Origin: Roseospira marina
GTDB taxonomy: Bacteria > Pseudomonadota > Alphaproteobacteria > Rhodospirillales > Rhodospirillaceae
Reading direction: 5' to 3'
NCBI RefSeq assembly: GCF_014197855.1
Contig: NZ_JACIGJ010000005.1
Span: forward strand, 124,001-188,000
Length of the DNA: 64,000 bases
The notes under the pieces were generated by a model. It searched no databases and had not been told where the DNA came from. It saw only the letters and a list, made by a program, of their open reading frames with translations. Positions 8,088 to 17,248 of the stretch are shown one piece after another. The position numbers and the translations under genes are program-made. Each line of letters begins with the position of its first letter. Position 1 is the first letter of the stretch.

Positions 8088-9431
8088 GTGACGTCGGTTG
8101 AGACAGGGGCTGGATCACGCCGCAGTGACTCCGCAGGCGGGGCATTGGATGTCGGCGGCGATGAGGCGGCGGTCGCCGGTGTGCGTCGGGCGATGGTGGC
8201 CGTGGTGGCGGTCCTGGTGCTGGCGGCGATCATCGGCGGCGCGCTGGTGTACACCCTCAACGAGGCCGAGGCGTTGGACCTGACGGGCACGCCGCGACGT
8301 GTGCTGCTGATCGGGCTGTCGGTCGCCGTGCTGGGGCTTCTGGGCGCGGCGGCGGTCCTGTGGCGTTATGGCGTGTCGGTGCGCCTGACAGAGATGGCGG
8401 CCCGTCAGCAGAGCGCCGCCGACCGGCTGCGCGAGACCGCCGCCTTCGTGCGCATCGTCACGGACGGACAGCCGACCGCCATTGCCGCCGTCGACGAGGA
8501 CGGCCGGTATTCCTTCGCCAACGCCGGGGCCGCCTGGGGTACCGGGCTGACCCCGGACCAGATGATCGGCCGGACCGTAACGGAGGTCATGGGGCCGCGC
8601 GTGGCCCGGCGTCTTCAGGCGGCGAACGCCAACGCGCTGTTGGGGGGCGCGCCGGTTCGCGACGTCGCGCCCCTCGAGCGGGATGGCGCCCAACGCATGG
8701 TGAAGACCGACCATATTCCGCTCCCGACGACGACGGGCCAGCCCCGGTCCGTGTTGATGGTGCTGGAGGATGTCTCGGACCTGATGGCGGAACGGGAACG
8801 ACGCGAGACCACCCTGCGCGATCTTGTCGCGACACTGGTCGGGCTGGTGGATCGGCGGGACCCATATTCCTCCGACCACTCGGCACGGGTGGCGGAGCTG
8901 GCGTTCGCCATCGCGCGCGAGATGGGGGAACCCGACGCGGTATGCCGCACCGTCGATATCGTCGGAACTCTGATGAATCTGGGCAAGATCCTGGTGCCGG
9001 AGGAGATCCTGACCCGCAGCGGTCCCATCACGGTGGAGGAGATCAACACGGTGCGGGCCGCCGTGGTGCAAAGCGCCGATCTGCTGGGCGGGGTCGCGTT
9101 CGATCTCCCGGTGGCCGAGTGTCTGCGGCAGATCCAGGAGCGCTGGGATGGCAAGGGCTATCCCGACGGCCGGAAGGGCGAGGATATCCTCGTCGCGGCG
9201 CGGATCGTCATGGTCGCCAATGCCTTTGTCGGCATGGTCAGCCCGCGCGCGTTCCGGGGACCGATGTCCGTGGAGTCCGCGATGGAGGAACTGATGGAGG
9301 GCGTCGGTGCGCGGTACGACCGCCGGCCCGTGGCCGCCTTGATGAACTATCTGGAGAACCGGGGCGGCGCGGACCGATGGCGCGCCCGGGTCGAGGACCG
9401 GCCCGAATCCGGCGCGGCCGCCTCCGCGTAA
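8088..9431 (+). CDS. Membrane PAS domain protein with degenerate HD-GYP domain
   Basis: This 447-residue inner-membrane protein has two membrane segments near residues 36-56 and 72-92. A PAS domain follows at about 115-225, then an HD-GYP domain at about 245-420. Active HD-GYP proteins hydrolyse c-di-GMP with a di- or tri-metal centre. Here the HD pair is Met296-Asn297 (LMNLGK), the HHE motif is I349-Q350-E, and the late Asp is Asn (VANAF). The GYP motif (WDGKGYPDG) is intact. All the main metal ligands appear lost, so I expect a sensor or binding protein, not an active phosphodiesterase. GTG at 8088 follows GGGGAGG at 5 bases. Confidence 0.85.
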   Translation: MTSVETGAGSRRSDSAGGALDVGGDEAAVAGVRRAMVAVVAVLVLAAIIGGALVYTLNEAEALDLTGTPRRVLLIGLSVAVLGLLGAAAVLWRYGVSVRLTEMAARQQSAADRLRETAAFVRIVTDGQPTAIAAVDEDGRYSFANAGAAWGTGLTPDQMIGRTVTEVMGPRVARRLQAANANALLGGAPVRDVAPLERDGAQRMVKTDHIPLPTTTGQPRSVLMVLEDVSDLMAERERRETTLRDLVATLVGLVDRRDPYSSDHSARVAELAFAIAREMGEPDAVCRTVDIVGTLMNLGKILVPEEILTRSGPITVEEINTVRAAVVQSADLLGGVAFDLPVAECLRQIQERWDGKGYPDGRKGEDILVAARIVMVANAFVGMVSPRAFRGPMSVESAMEELMEGVGARYDRRPVAALMNYLENRGGADRWRARVEDRPESGAAASA

Positions 9432-9507
9432 TACCGGCCGAGGCCTGAACGGGCGGGTCCGTTCCACCGCCGAACGGGCTCAGGATGGCTCTGGGTGCCG
9501 CCGTCAA

Positions 9508-12500
9508 TCAGGCCGCCAGCCTTTGGGCGGGGGGCGTGTCCGCGGCCGGGACGTCCTCGCGGAGGGCCTGGAGTACCGCCGCGCCCTGACCGTCCTCGAC
9601 CTCCAGGCGGGCGTGAACCGCCTGCTCGGTCCGGGCGATCAGGCGGCCGGCCACCCTGCCCAGGCCGGGAAGCTCCACCGTGACGGCCTGTCCCCGCGTG
9701 CCCTGGAGGTCCGGGCCGAAGGTGCAGACGCCGCTGTGGGCCAGCCCCAGCAGGCGGCTGCTCTGCGGGGCGCCGCCCTCGACCCACGCCGTGACGGGAT
9801 GATGCACCGGCTGAAGGTGATGCTCCGCCTGTTCGGCCGCGTCGCCGGACTGCATGAGGGCGTCCAGATCCTCCAGCATGCGCCGCACGCGGCCCCGAAC
9901 CTCTTCAGCCGCGCCGCGAACCTGCCGGGCGCGCGTGCCGGTTCGATCGGCCGCCTCCGCGACGGCTCCGATGTGGTCGGAGGCCGTTTGGGTGCTGGTC
10001 GCCGCGTGCGCGGCACTGTCCCGGATGGCGGCGGTGGACGAGGCCTGTTGCTCCACGGCGGCCGAGACGCCGGTGGTGATGGTGTCGATCTCGCCGATCA
10101 CGCGGACGATGCGGGCGATGGCGTCCACCGCCGTTTGGGTTGCGTCCTGCATCGTGCCGATTTCGGCGCCGATCTGATCGGTGGCTTTGGCGGTCTGGCT
10201 GGCCAGCGTCTTGACCTCATGGGCGACGACGGCGAAGCCCTTGCCGGCCGCGCCGGCGCGCGCGGCCTCGATGGTGGCGTTCAAGGCCAACAGATTGGTC
10301 TGCTTCGCGATGTCGCTGATCAGGTCGACCACCGCGCCGATCTGAGCGGCCGCCGTCGCCAGGGTCTGAATCCGCGTATCGGTGGCTTGGGCCTCGGCCA
10401 CCGCGCGGGTCGCGACGCGGGTTGCTCCCGAGACCTGCTGGCTGATCTCCTGGATCGATGCGGCCATCTCGTCGGCGGCGGCGGCCACCGCGTCCACGCC
10501 GGCGGCCGCATCGCGCGCGGCCGAGGCCGCGCCGTCGGATCGGGTCTCGGTCTGGTCCACCGCGCCGGTCATGTCCACCGCCGCGTCGTGCATGGCCTGC
10601 GCCTTGCCGTGCACAAGGTCGAGGGCGGCCCGCACCTCCTCGTCGAGCGCGTTGGTCAGCGCCACCATTTCCGTTTTGATGCGGCGGTTGGCGCGCGCCG
10701 CGTCCGCCGCTTGGGTCGCCTGCAGTGTGGCGATGGTGCGGCTGTTGTCCTTGAACACCTCCACGGCCGCCGCCATGGCGCCGATTTCGTCGCGCCGGGC
10801 GCGGCCCGGCACCTCCACGGACAGGTCGTTTCGCGCCAAGCGTTGCATGACGCCTGTGATGGCGTTGATCGGGCGGGTGATCGACCGGCCGATCAGCATC
10901 GCAACGATCAGCCCGAGGATGAGCGCGGCGGCGGCCCCGATCAGCAGCAGGCTTTTCGCGAACGTCCGATCCTGGGTGGCGGCGGCCTGGGTCGCGCGGT
11001 TGGCGTCCTCAAGGGCGGCGTCCAGTGCGTGCCGCGCCTGTTCCATTCCGGCGGATGCCTCAACGATCGCGGCGGAATCCCGCGCCAGATCCTCGAACAG
11101 GCGGCGCAGCGTCGGCACCCGGTCGCCGAATGCCTCGGTAAGGGATTCGACCTGCCAGGGTCGCGTCGCCTGGACCTTGGTGATCAGGGCGGCGTGGCGC
11201 GCCTCGACCTGGTCCAGGACGGCGCGGACATCGTCCGCCGGGACATGCTCCGGGTGTTCGATGTAGCGGACGATGATGTGCTCCGCGCGCGTTGCCGCTG
11301 CGGTCAGATGCTCGGCCAGCCGAATCGTGTCCTGCGCGGTGTCGAGCGCGTCGAACGAGTCCGTGGTGGCGCGCAGGGCCTTCTGCGACAGGTCGGCGGA
11401 GCCGAATTCGGTCGTCATCAGCTTGCCGCGCAGGCCCGACAGCGCGCGCACCGCCGCGTCGATGCGCTCCGCCCGGGCGATGTCGAGCGCGCTTAGGCGC
11501 GTGGAGACCGCGACGGCGTTGGCGAGCGCGTCGGTGAGGGTGGTCAGCGCGTCGTCCACCGCCGGGTGATGGTCGCCGATTCGGGCGAGCGCCGTCTGAA
11601 GGTCGCCGGCCCCGGAGCGGAGCGCGTCGGCCGTTTCTGCCGTCGGGGCTTGGCGGAAGTGCTGCTCCCGCAAGCGTGTCTCGCCCAGCTGGGTCTGGAT
11701 GTCGGCCCAACGCAGGGCCGCTTCGGCCAGCGCCAGCCGCCGTTCCGGTGCGGCTCCTGCCGCTTGGGCTGCCGCGAGCCGATCCTGAGCCGCCTGCCGC
11801 TGGGCGTTCACGCGGTTGGTGAACTGGTCGACCGCCACCTCCAGTGCGGCCAGCGCTGCGCTTTGCTCCGCCAGCGTCACTCGGTGCTCCTCGGACACCG
11901 TGCTGACCTCGGCCAGACCGTCCTGGAAGGCCCCTAAGGTACGTCGCAGACCGTCGCCATCGACCAGCGTTCCGGTCGGGTCCGCATCGATGAGGCGGCC
12001 CACCATAGTGTCGAGGGCCGAGGCCTCCGCGTGGGCGAGATGGCCCTGATCCTCCGTATTGGCGCTCAGGAATCGATTCAGGGCGGCCGTCGTCGCAGTC
12101 AGGCCGGTGGAGACCGCCTGGAGCGCCTTGGCAAGGGTGTCCGCCTGATCGCGCCCGGTAATCGCCGCGCGCGCACTGGTGCGGGCGGCGTCGAGGCGCT
12201 GGGTGCGGTCGTCCACGATGTCGGCGATGACGGCCCCCAGTTCCGCGTTCAGGGCGACGACGCGCGTTTCCGTGGCGCGGACCGCCTGGGTGCCGGTGCG
12301 CACCGCTTCAAAGTGCGCGCGATATGTGGCGATGGCCTCGCGGGCCGCCGCCGCCGCGGCCCTCAGGTCTTCCCGGTCGGCCAGACCGGCGACCGTTTCC
12401 TCCATGGCGTCCAAACCGTCCCGCACCGCGCCCGCGCCGCTGAATGTGCCGTCCAGCCGGGCCTGCATTTCTGTCTCGACGGTTTCGCCGAAGCGGACCA

Positions 12501-12636
12501 GGGCGCGCAGCCCGGTCCGTTCGGTCTGCACCCCGATCGTGCTGTGCTCCAGGGCCTGCCAGCCGATGGCGGCGACCAGCACGGTCAGAAACAGGACGGT
12601 CAGGAAACCCGCGAGAACGCGCGTCGAGACTTTCAC
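9508..12636 (-). CDS. Methyl-accepting chemotaxis protein, large helical sensor, PilZ-like tail
   Basis: The receptor has 1042 residues. TM1 is at about 8-28. A very long, all-helical, Ala/Arg/Glu-rich periplasmic region of about 530 residues follows, then TM2 at about 562-585 ([16 protein letters not shown]) and HAMP ([17 protein letters not shown]). The signalling hairpin tip is [20 protein letters not shown] near 770-790. The C-terminal 110 residues are PilZ-like, with GLAHSGV replacing the DxSxxG motif. It would bind CheW/CheA and steer flagellar rotation. The periplasmic region is larger than the usual 150-250 residues and could be two stacked helical (HBM-like) modules. It is a tandem paralogue of the gene at 13184-16315, and each seems to have its own upstream region. 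Confidence 0.93.
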   Translation of the reverse strand: MKVSTRVLAGFLTVLFLTVLVAAIGWQALEHSTIGVQTERTGLRALVRFGETVETEMQARLDGTFSGAGAVRDGLDAMEETVAGLADREDLRAAAAAAREAIATYRAHFEAVRTGTQAVRATETRVVALNAELGAVIADIVDDRTQRLDAARTSARAAITGRDQADTLAKALQAVSTGLTATTAALNRFLSANTEDQGHLAHAEASALDTMVGRLIDADPTGTLVDGDGLRRTLGAFQDGLAEVSTVSEEHRVTLAEQSAALAALEVAVDQFTNRVNAQRQAAQDRLAAAQAAGAAPERRLALAEAALRWADIQTQLGETRLREQHFRQAPTAETADALRSGAGDLQTALARIGDHHPAVDDALTTLTDALANAVAVSTRLSALDIARAERIDAAVRALSGLRGKLMTTEFGSADLSQKALRATTDSFDALDTAQDTIRLAEHLTAAATRAEHIIVRYIEHPEHVPADDVRAVLDQVEARHAALITKVQATRPWQVESLTEAFGDRVPTLRRLFEDLARDSAAIVEASAGMEQARHALDAALEDANRATQAAATQDRTFAKSLLLIGAAAALILGLIVAMLIGRSITRPINAITGVMQRLARNDLSVEVPGRARRDEIGAMAAAVEVFKDNSRTIATLQATQAADAARANRRIKTEMVALTNALDEEVRAALDLVHGKAQAMHDAAVDMTGAVDQTETRSDGAASAARDAAAGVDAVAAAADEMAASIQEISQQVSGATRVATRAVAEAQATDTRIQTLATAAAQIGAVVDLISDIAKQTNLLALNATIEAARAGAAGKGFAVVAHEVKTLASQTAKATDQIGAEIGTMQDATQTAVDAIARIVRVIGEIDTITTGVSAAVEQQASSTAAIRDSAAHAATSTQTASDHIGAVAEAADRTGTRARQVRGAAEEVRGRVRRMLEDLDALMQSGDAAEQAEHHLQPVHHPVTAWVEGGAPQSSRLLGLAHSGVCTFGPDLQGTRGQAVTVELPGLGRVAGRLIARTEQAVHARLEVEDGQGAAVLQALREDVPAADTPPAQRLAA

Positions 12637-13183
12637 GGTGGGCCCTCCGGGATGCGCGCCAAGCCGCGATGCCCGCGAAAGCCGGGGCCGGTCCCCGGAG
12701 GTTCGGACAGAGTCCGGTCCGCCGTGGTCGCGCAGGCCCGGTGTCTGTGCTGGGCTAAGGTCCGCGCGCGTCTGGTCTGTTCCGGATGCGGTTCATCTTG
12801 GTGCGTGGCGTGTATCGGATTACGCAAACGACGAACCATATTGGCTGGAGCCTGTACAGAGACCGTCCTATTACTTCATCATACTGTCATGATATGCGCA
12901 GGGAGCGTTTCATATGGAAGGATTCCATTTCTCTTAATGCGGATATGCATCCGTGTTTTATGAAAAATGTATGCAAATCATTTTCTGGTTTGGATTTTTC
13001 CAGAGGTCCGCGGTGTCGTCCGGCATCACGGGCGCACGTCGAGTCCCCCGAGGGCCCCCTGGCCCCGTATACTGATCGTTGCGTCGCGGCGCCGGTGGAT
13101 GCGTGGGCTGATGATCGGACGCGGATAGGTGCTCCCGTTCGGCCGGACCCCGCCCTGCGGCCGCCCGAGCGGGAGCCACGGCG
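12637..13183. other. AT-rich intergenic region between tandem chemoreceptor genes
   Basis: The 547 bases are gene-free. 12820-13010 is strikingly AT-rich for this genome. It includes a perfect dyad CGGAT-ATGC-ATCCG (12940-12953), TGGA-AGGAT-TCCA near 12915-12927, and ATGCAAATCATTTTC (12972-12986), which looks like the Fur-type core seen before bfd. It probably holds the promoter of the minus-strand receptor at 9508-12636, with a long leader. A small open frame at 12786-13277 is not convincing. Confidence 0.5.
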
Positions 13184-16100
13184 TTACGCGGCCCGGGCGT
13201 TGGCGTTGCGGGTCAGGAACCTGTCCAGGGCTGGCTGCTGCTCTTCCGGAACATCGAGCCGGATGTGCGTGGCTTGATCCGTGTGGGCGACCAGACTGGC
13301 CGAAAAACGGCCCAGTTCGCCGATCTCGACGGTGAGCGCCTGCCCCCGGGGACCCGTTACCGAGGCGTCTAGCGTGGCCACCCCACTGCGCGCCAGGGTG
13401 AGAAGCTGCGCGGCGCGTGGGGCGCCGTCCTCCACGTGGATGGTGACCGCCTGCGCAATGGGGTGGAGGTGGTGCAGATCCCGGTCGTCCGCGCTGCCTG
13501 CCCGGATGATGCGTTCCAGCGCCTCCAGCATGGCCTGAACGCGGGTCCGCACGTCCCCGGCCGCGTCCTGCACATCGCGGGCGCGCGTGCCGGTCTGCTC
13601 CGTGGATCGGGAGACCTCGGTAATGTTGTCGGAGGCGTCCTGCGTGCTGCGGGAGGCTTCCATGGCGCCGTGGCTGATCTCGCTTGTGGACGCGGTCTGC
13701 TGTTCGACGGCGGCCGAGACGGCCGTGGTGACCTCGTTGATTTCACCGATGACGCCCACGATGGCGGCGATGGCGTCGACCGCATCCTGGGTGGCGGTCT
13801 GGATTTGGCCGATCTGGGTGCCGATGTCCTCGGTGGCGCGCGCCGTCTGGTTGGCGAGCGATTTGACCTCGTTGGCGACCACGCCGAACCCTCGTCCGGC
13901 TTCGCCGGCGCGCGCGGCCTCGATGGTCGCGTTGAGCGCCAGAAGGTTGGTCTGCTTGGCGATGTCGCTGATGAGATCGACGACTTCACCGATCTGAACA
14001 GCGGCCTGGGCCAGCCCCTGGATCCGGGTGTTGGTGGTCTCCGCCTGCGCGGCGGCGCGCTGGGCGATGTCCGAGGCGCCGCTGACCTGCCGGCTGATCT
14101 CCTTGATCGAAGCCGCCATTTCCTCGGCGGCGGCGGCGACCGACTCGACATTGCCGGCCGCGTTGCGCGACGCATCGGCGGCCGCGCCGGACCGGTGTTC
14201 GGTCTGTTGCACCGCCTCGGCCATGTCGACGGCGGCGTCGTGCATCGCGTGCGCCTGATCCTGCACGGTGGCGACGGCGGCGCGCACCTCCTCGTCCAGC
14301 GCGTTGGTGAGCGCCATCATTTCCGCCATCACGCGCCGTTCGTTTTGGCGAGCGGCCAGCGCCTGTTCCGCCTGAAGGGCCTCGACCCGGCGGCTGTTGT
14401 CCTTGAACACCTCCACGGCGGCGGCCATGGCGCCGATTTCGTCGCGCCGGGTTCGACCGGGAACCTCCACGTCCAGGTCGTTGCTCGCGAGCCGCTTCAT
14501 CACGCCTGTAATGGCTTCCACCGGGCGGGCGATGGAGCGTCCGATGAGGATGGCGCCGACCACGCCGAGCGCCAGGGCGAGCCCGGTGCCGACCAACAGC
14601 AGGGTTTCCGCGAAGCGGCCGTCATCGCGCGCCCGGTCCTGGGCCGCCGAACTGGCCGCGACCAGCGCGCTTTCAAGGTCGTCTCGCGCCGTTCCCATCG
14701 CCATTTCCGCCTGCTGGATCGCGGCTGAATCGACGACGAGCGTGTCGAAGACATCGGCCAGATCCTCGATCTGGGAGCCGAACGCCTGATTCAGCGCGGC
14801 CGAGGCCTCCGGGTCCTTGACGTTGACGTTGGCGATCAGCGCGCCCTTGGTGTTCGCCAGGGCGCCCAGGCCGCGGCGCACCGCTTTCGACGTCGCGTCG
14901 TCCGGATCGGAGATGAAGGTGAGGATACCATCCTTGATGGTGCCGGCTTGCTCCTGAAGCCGGCTTGCGGTGAGGATGGTGTCCTGCGCGGAATTCAGCG
15001 TGGCGAAGGCGTCCGCCGCGCGGTGGCTGGCCTGCCATGCGTTCGATTCGGCGACGGCGGCGGTCTCCTCGCCCAGGAACGTCAGGACGTCCAGGGCGGC
15101 CTCGGCGACCTTCCCTGCGACGAACTTGTCATCCTGGACCTGCGCGAGTTCATCGGTCAGGTCGAACTCGTGCTCCAGGGCGCGCCGGTAGGCCTGCGTC
15201 GCCTCGGACACGCGGGTCACCAGGGCGGTGGTGACCCCGCTGCCCAGGATCCGGCGGATCGCGAGGACGCCGACGAACAGCTCACGGGTCGCGGTTTCCA
15301 GCGCCGCCCGGTCCTCAGGGGCCAGAGTCCGCAAAAAACGCTGCTCGATGGCCCGGGTGCTGTTCACCAGCATGGTCACGTCGGACAGCCGGAGCGTGGC
15401 GTCCCGCATGGCGTCCTGCATGGCCTCGGGCGCCCCGTTGGCCTCGGCGGCCTGGAGGCGCGCGGTCACGAAGGTCTGTAGCCTATCGGCGCTGTTCTCC
15501 AGGGCGCTGGACGCCTCCGTCAGAAGCGCCTCGGTGCGGCGCCGACGACCGTCCACGGCCCGTTCGCGCTGGACGGCCCGGACCAGCCGGCGGATGCCCA
15601 TCGTGAGATCGTTCTGCGACCTGAGAAGGGACTGCCCGTCCACGCCCTCGATCCCGGCGGCTTCGCGCCGCAGGGCATCGGTTCCCGACTCGATGGTGTC
15701 GTGCGTCCGTTTCAGAGCGTACAGCGCCGGAACGGAGCCGGAGCGTCCGAATTCCGTCAGCCGGGGCCCCATGGTGGCCAGATCGCGCATCAGGGTGGCG
15801 GACCGATCCAGAAGGCTGGCGGCCTCTTCCCGGTGAGCGGTTTCCTGGCGCAGGCTCATCCGCGCCCGTCCCAGACGGCTGATTCGGCCCTGAATGACAT
15901 CGGCGATGATGTCGCTCAGCCCCGTGTTGATGCGGAGCACGGCCTGGGCCGCCGCCGCCATCTCGCGTGCGTTTTCGGTGTAGATGTCAAAATTGGCGCG
16001 GTAGTCCTCCACGGCGCTGCGCGCTGCCGCGACGGGGGTGCGCATGTCCTCCCGCTGATCGAGCTGGTCGAGCCGCGTCAGAATCCGATCCAGGCCGGCC

Positions 16101-16315
16101 TTGGCCGCCGCCGCAGCGGCCTCGTCATCGCTTGTCCGGCTGGCCAGCTCGGCTTCGACGACAGCGCCCAGGTCGCCGACCGCCTGATGGCCGAGCCGTT
16201 CCGCCGAGAACCCCGTTGCGGTCTGATGCAAGGACCACCAGCCGATGGTCCCGACCGCGACGGTTAGCGCCAGGACGACCAGAAAGCCGGCGAGGATGCG
16301 GAACGAAATGCTCAT
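13184..16315 (-). CDS. Methyl-accepting chemotaxis protein, paralogue of the 9508-12636 receptor
   Basis: The 1043-residue receptor shares the plan of its neighbour. TM1 is at about 8-28. A helical periplasmic region of about 540 residues is followed by TM2 near 572-595 (GLALALGVVGAILIGRSI), HAMP (RPVEAITGVMKRLASND), and the hairpin tip [20 protein letters not shown] near 780-800. A PilZ-like tail contains LARSGVATLD. The cytoplasmic halves of the two receptors are clearly homologous, while the periplasmic halves diverge. This suggests a duplication followed by sensor change. The gene for a secreted PDC-like protein lies 157 bases upstream on the same strand. Confidence 0.93.
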   Translation of the reverse strand: MSISFRILAGFLVVLALTVAVGTIGWWSLHQTATGFSAERLGHQAVGDLGAVVEAELASRTSDDEAAAAAAKAGLDRILTRLDQLDQREDMRTPVAAARSAVEDYRANFDIYTENAREMAAAAQAVLRINTGLSDIIADVIQGRISRLGRARMSLRQETAHREEAASLLDRSATLMRDLATMGPRLTEFGRSGSVPALYALKRTHDTIESGTDALRREAAGIEGVDGQSLLRSQNDLTMGIRRLVRAVQRERAVDGRRRRTEALLTEASSALENSADRLQTFVTARLQAAEANGAPEAMQDAMRDATLRLSDVTMLVNSTRAIEQRFLRTLAPEDRAALETATRELFVGVLAIRRILGSGVTTALVTRVSEATQAYRRALEHEFDLTDELAQVQDDKFVAGKVAEAALDVLTFLGEETAAVAESNAWQASHRAADAFATLNSAQDTILTASRLQEQAGTIKDGILTFISDPDDATSKAVRRGLGALANTKGALIANVNVKDPEASAALNQAFGSQIEDLADVFDTLVVDSAAIQQAEMAMGTARDDLESALVAASSAAQDRARDDGRFAETLLLVGTGLALALGVVGAILIGRSIARPVEAITGVMKRLASNDLDVEVPGRTRRDEIGAMAAAVEVFKDNSRRVEALQAEQALAARQNERRVMAEMMALTNALDEEVRAAVATVQDQAHAMHDAAVDMAEAVQQTEHRSGAAADASRNAAGNVESVAAAAEEMAASIKEISRQVSGASDIAQRAAAQAETTNTRIQGLAQAAVQIGEVVDLISDIAKQTNLLALNATIEAARAGEAGRGFGVVANEVKSLANQTARATEDIGTQIGQIQTATQDAVDAIAAIVGVIGEINEVTTAVSAAVEQQTASTSEISHGAMEASRSTQDASDNITEVSRSTEQTGTRARDVQDAAGDVRTRVQAMLEALERIIRAGSADDRDLHHLHPIAQAVTIHVEDGAPRAAQLLTLARSGVATLDASVTGPRGQALTVEIGELGRFSASLVAHTDQATHIRLDVPEEQQPALDRFLTRNANARAA

Positions 16316-16472
16316 CGGTTACTCTCCACCCGGGATCCGGACACGACGGTGACCTTTTCGTGACGGTCCCTACTCTCGCTGGAGCGTGGAGGCAACGAAG
16401 AACACGGAGTGGAGGGTGGAACTAGGGACCCCGATGCTCGCTGACGCCGCACCCCTTCCGTTCATGAATGAT

Positions 16473-17069
16473 TCAGAACAGCTTTTCCACGTTGATGCCG
16501 ATGGTGATGGCCCCGATGGCTACGCCTGTTTCGGGATCAACGAGGGTCAGGCTGGCCTGCGATAGGAACGCCTCCGCGCTGTCGTCAAATTCAACCTCGT
16601 CAATGAAAACGGCGTCCGGGCCGACGGGATAGGTCTGTTGCCATTTGGCCTCGTCGCCCTGCCAGTAGTCGGATGTGATATCGGACTGCCCAACGTTGAG
16701 TCCGATATTGTCCATGACGAACATCTCGGAGACGACTCCATCCAACTCGGTCTTTTTGGTGCTCAGAAAGGCCGAGAGGTCGTTGCCCGTGACGGCGTCG
16801 ATCAACGGACCGGACCCGGTTTCCGCCTCGTCGCGCCACTGCTGGTCGAGGTCGTCGATGCGGCCCTGTTCGAGTCCGTCATGCTCGGCGTTTTGGGCCT
16901 TCACGGCGGAGATGATGACCGGATCGGACAGCCAGGGTTTGATCTTGTTCGCCAACAGCTGCTCGATCTGAGGCTGGAACTCGTTCGCGCTCGCCAGCCC
17001 AGGGGTTAACACGGAGACTGCACCTGTCACCGCGAGGGTGGCGGCCAGGAGTTTGACGCGAGGAACCAT
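16473..17069 (-). CDS. Secreted free-standing PDC/Cache-like sensor domain protein
   Basis: The product is 198 residues. An N-terminal signal peptide (LLAATLAVTGAVSVL..., cleavage after LASA) is followed by one globular domain. The mature part has VSEMFVMDNIGLNVGQSD, then TSDYWQGDE, and the closing GAITIGINVEKL. This layout is like the PDC/Cache folds of chemoreceptor and kinase sensor modules, but here without any membrane or signalling part. ATG at 17069 is preceded by AAGGAGT at 8 bases; the GTG two codons upstream sits too close. Its place next to two receptors suggests a periplasmic ligand-binding partner; that is inference. Confidence 0.75.
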   Translation of the reverse strand: MVPRVKLLAATLAVTGAVSVLTPGLASANEFQPQIEQLLANKIKPWLSDPVIISAVKAQNAEHDGLEQGRIDDLDQQWRDEAETGSGPLIDAVTGNDLSAFLSTKKTELDGVVSEMFVMDNIGLNVGQSDITSDYWQGDEAKWQQTYPVGPDAVFIDEVEFDDSAEAFLSQASLTLVDPETGVAIGAITIGINVEKLF

Positions 17070-17161
17070 GGGCACGCACTCCTTATGGATTGTTCTGATG
17101 CTCGGGGACGCACAACCACCCCGTCGCGCATTGCCCGAAGTCGCTGCGACGTTGCTAACAC

Positions 17162-17171
17162 TTTACGTAAA
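17162..17171. promoter_or_regulatory. TTTACGTAAA palindrome upstream of PDC-like gene
   Basis: A 10-bp perfect palindrome lies in an AT-rich patch (17155-17185), 93 bases before the ATG of the minus-strand PDC-like gene. It is a candidate operator; no regulator can be named. Confidence 0.3.
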
Positions 17172-17248
17172 AAGGTAGAAATGCGTTGAGCCTACCCGCT
17201 TCACCGTATCATGGAATGTTGCGGCGGCTCATCCAGAAAAGCCGGGCC

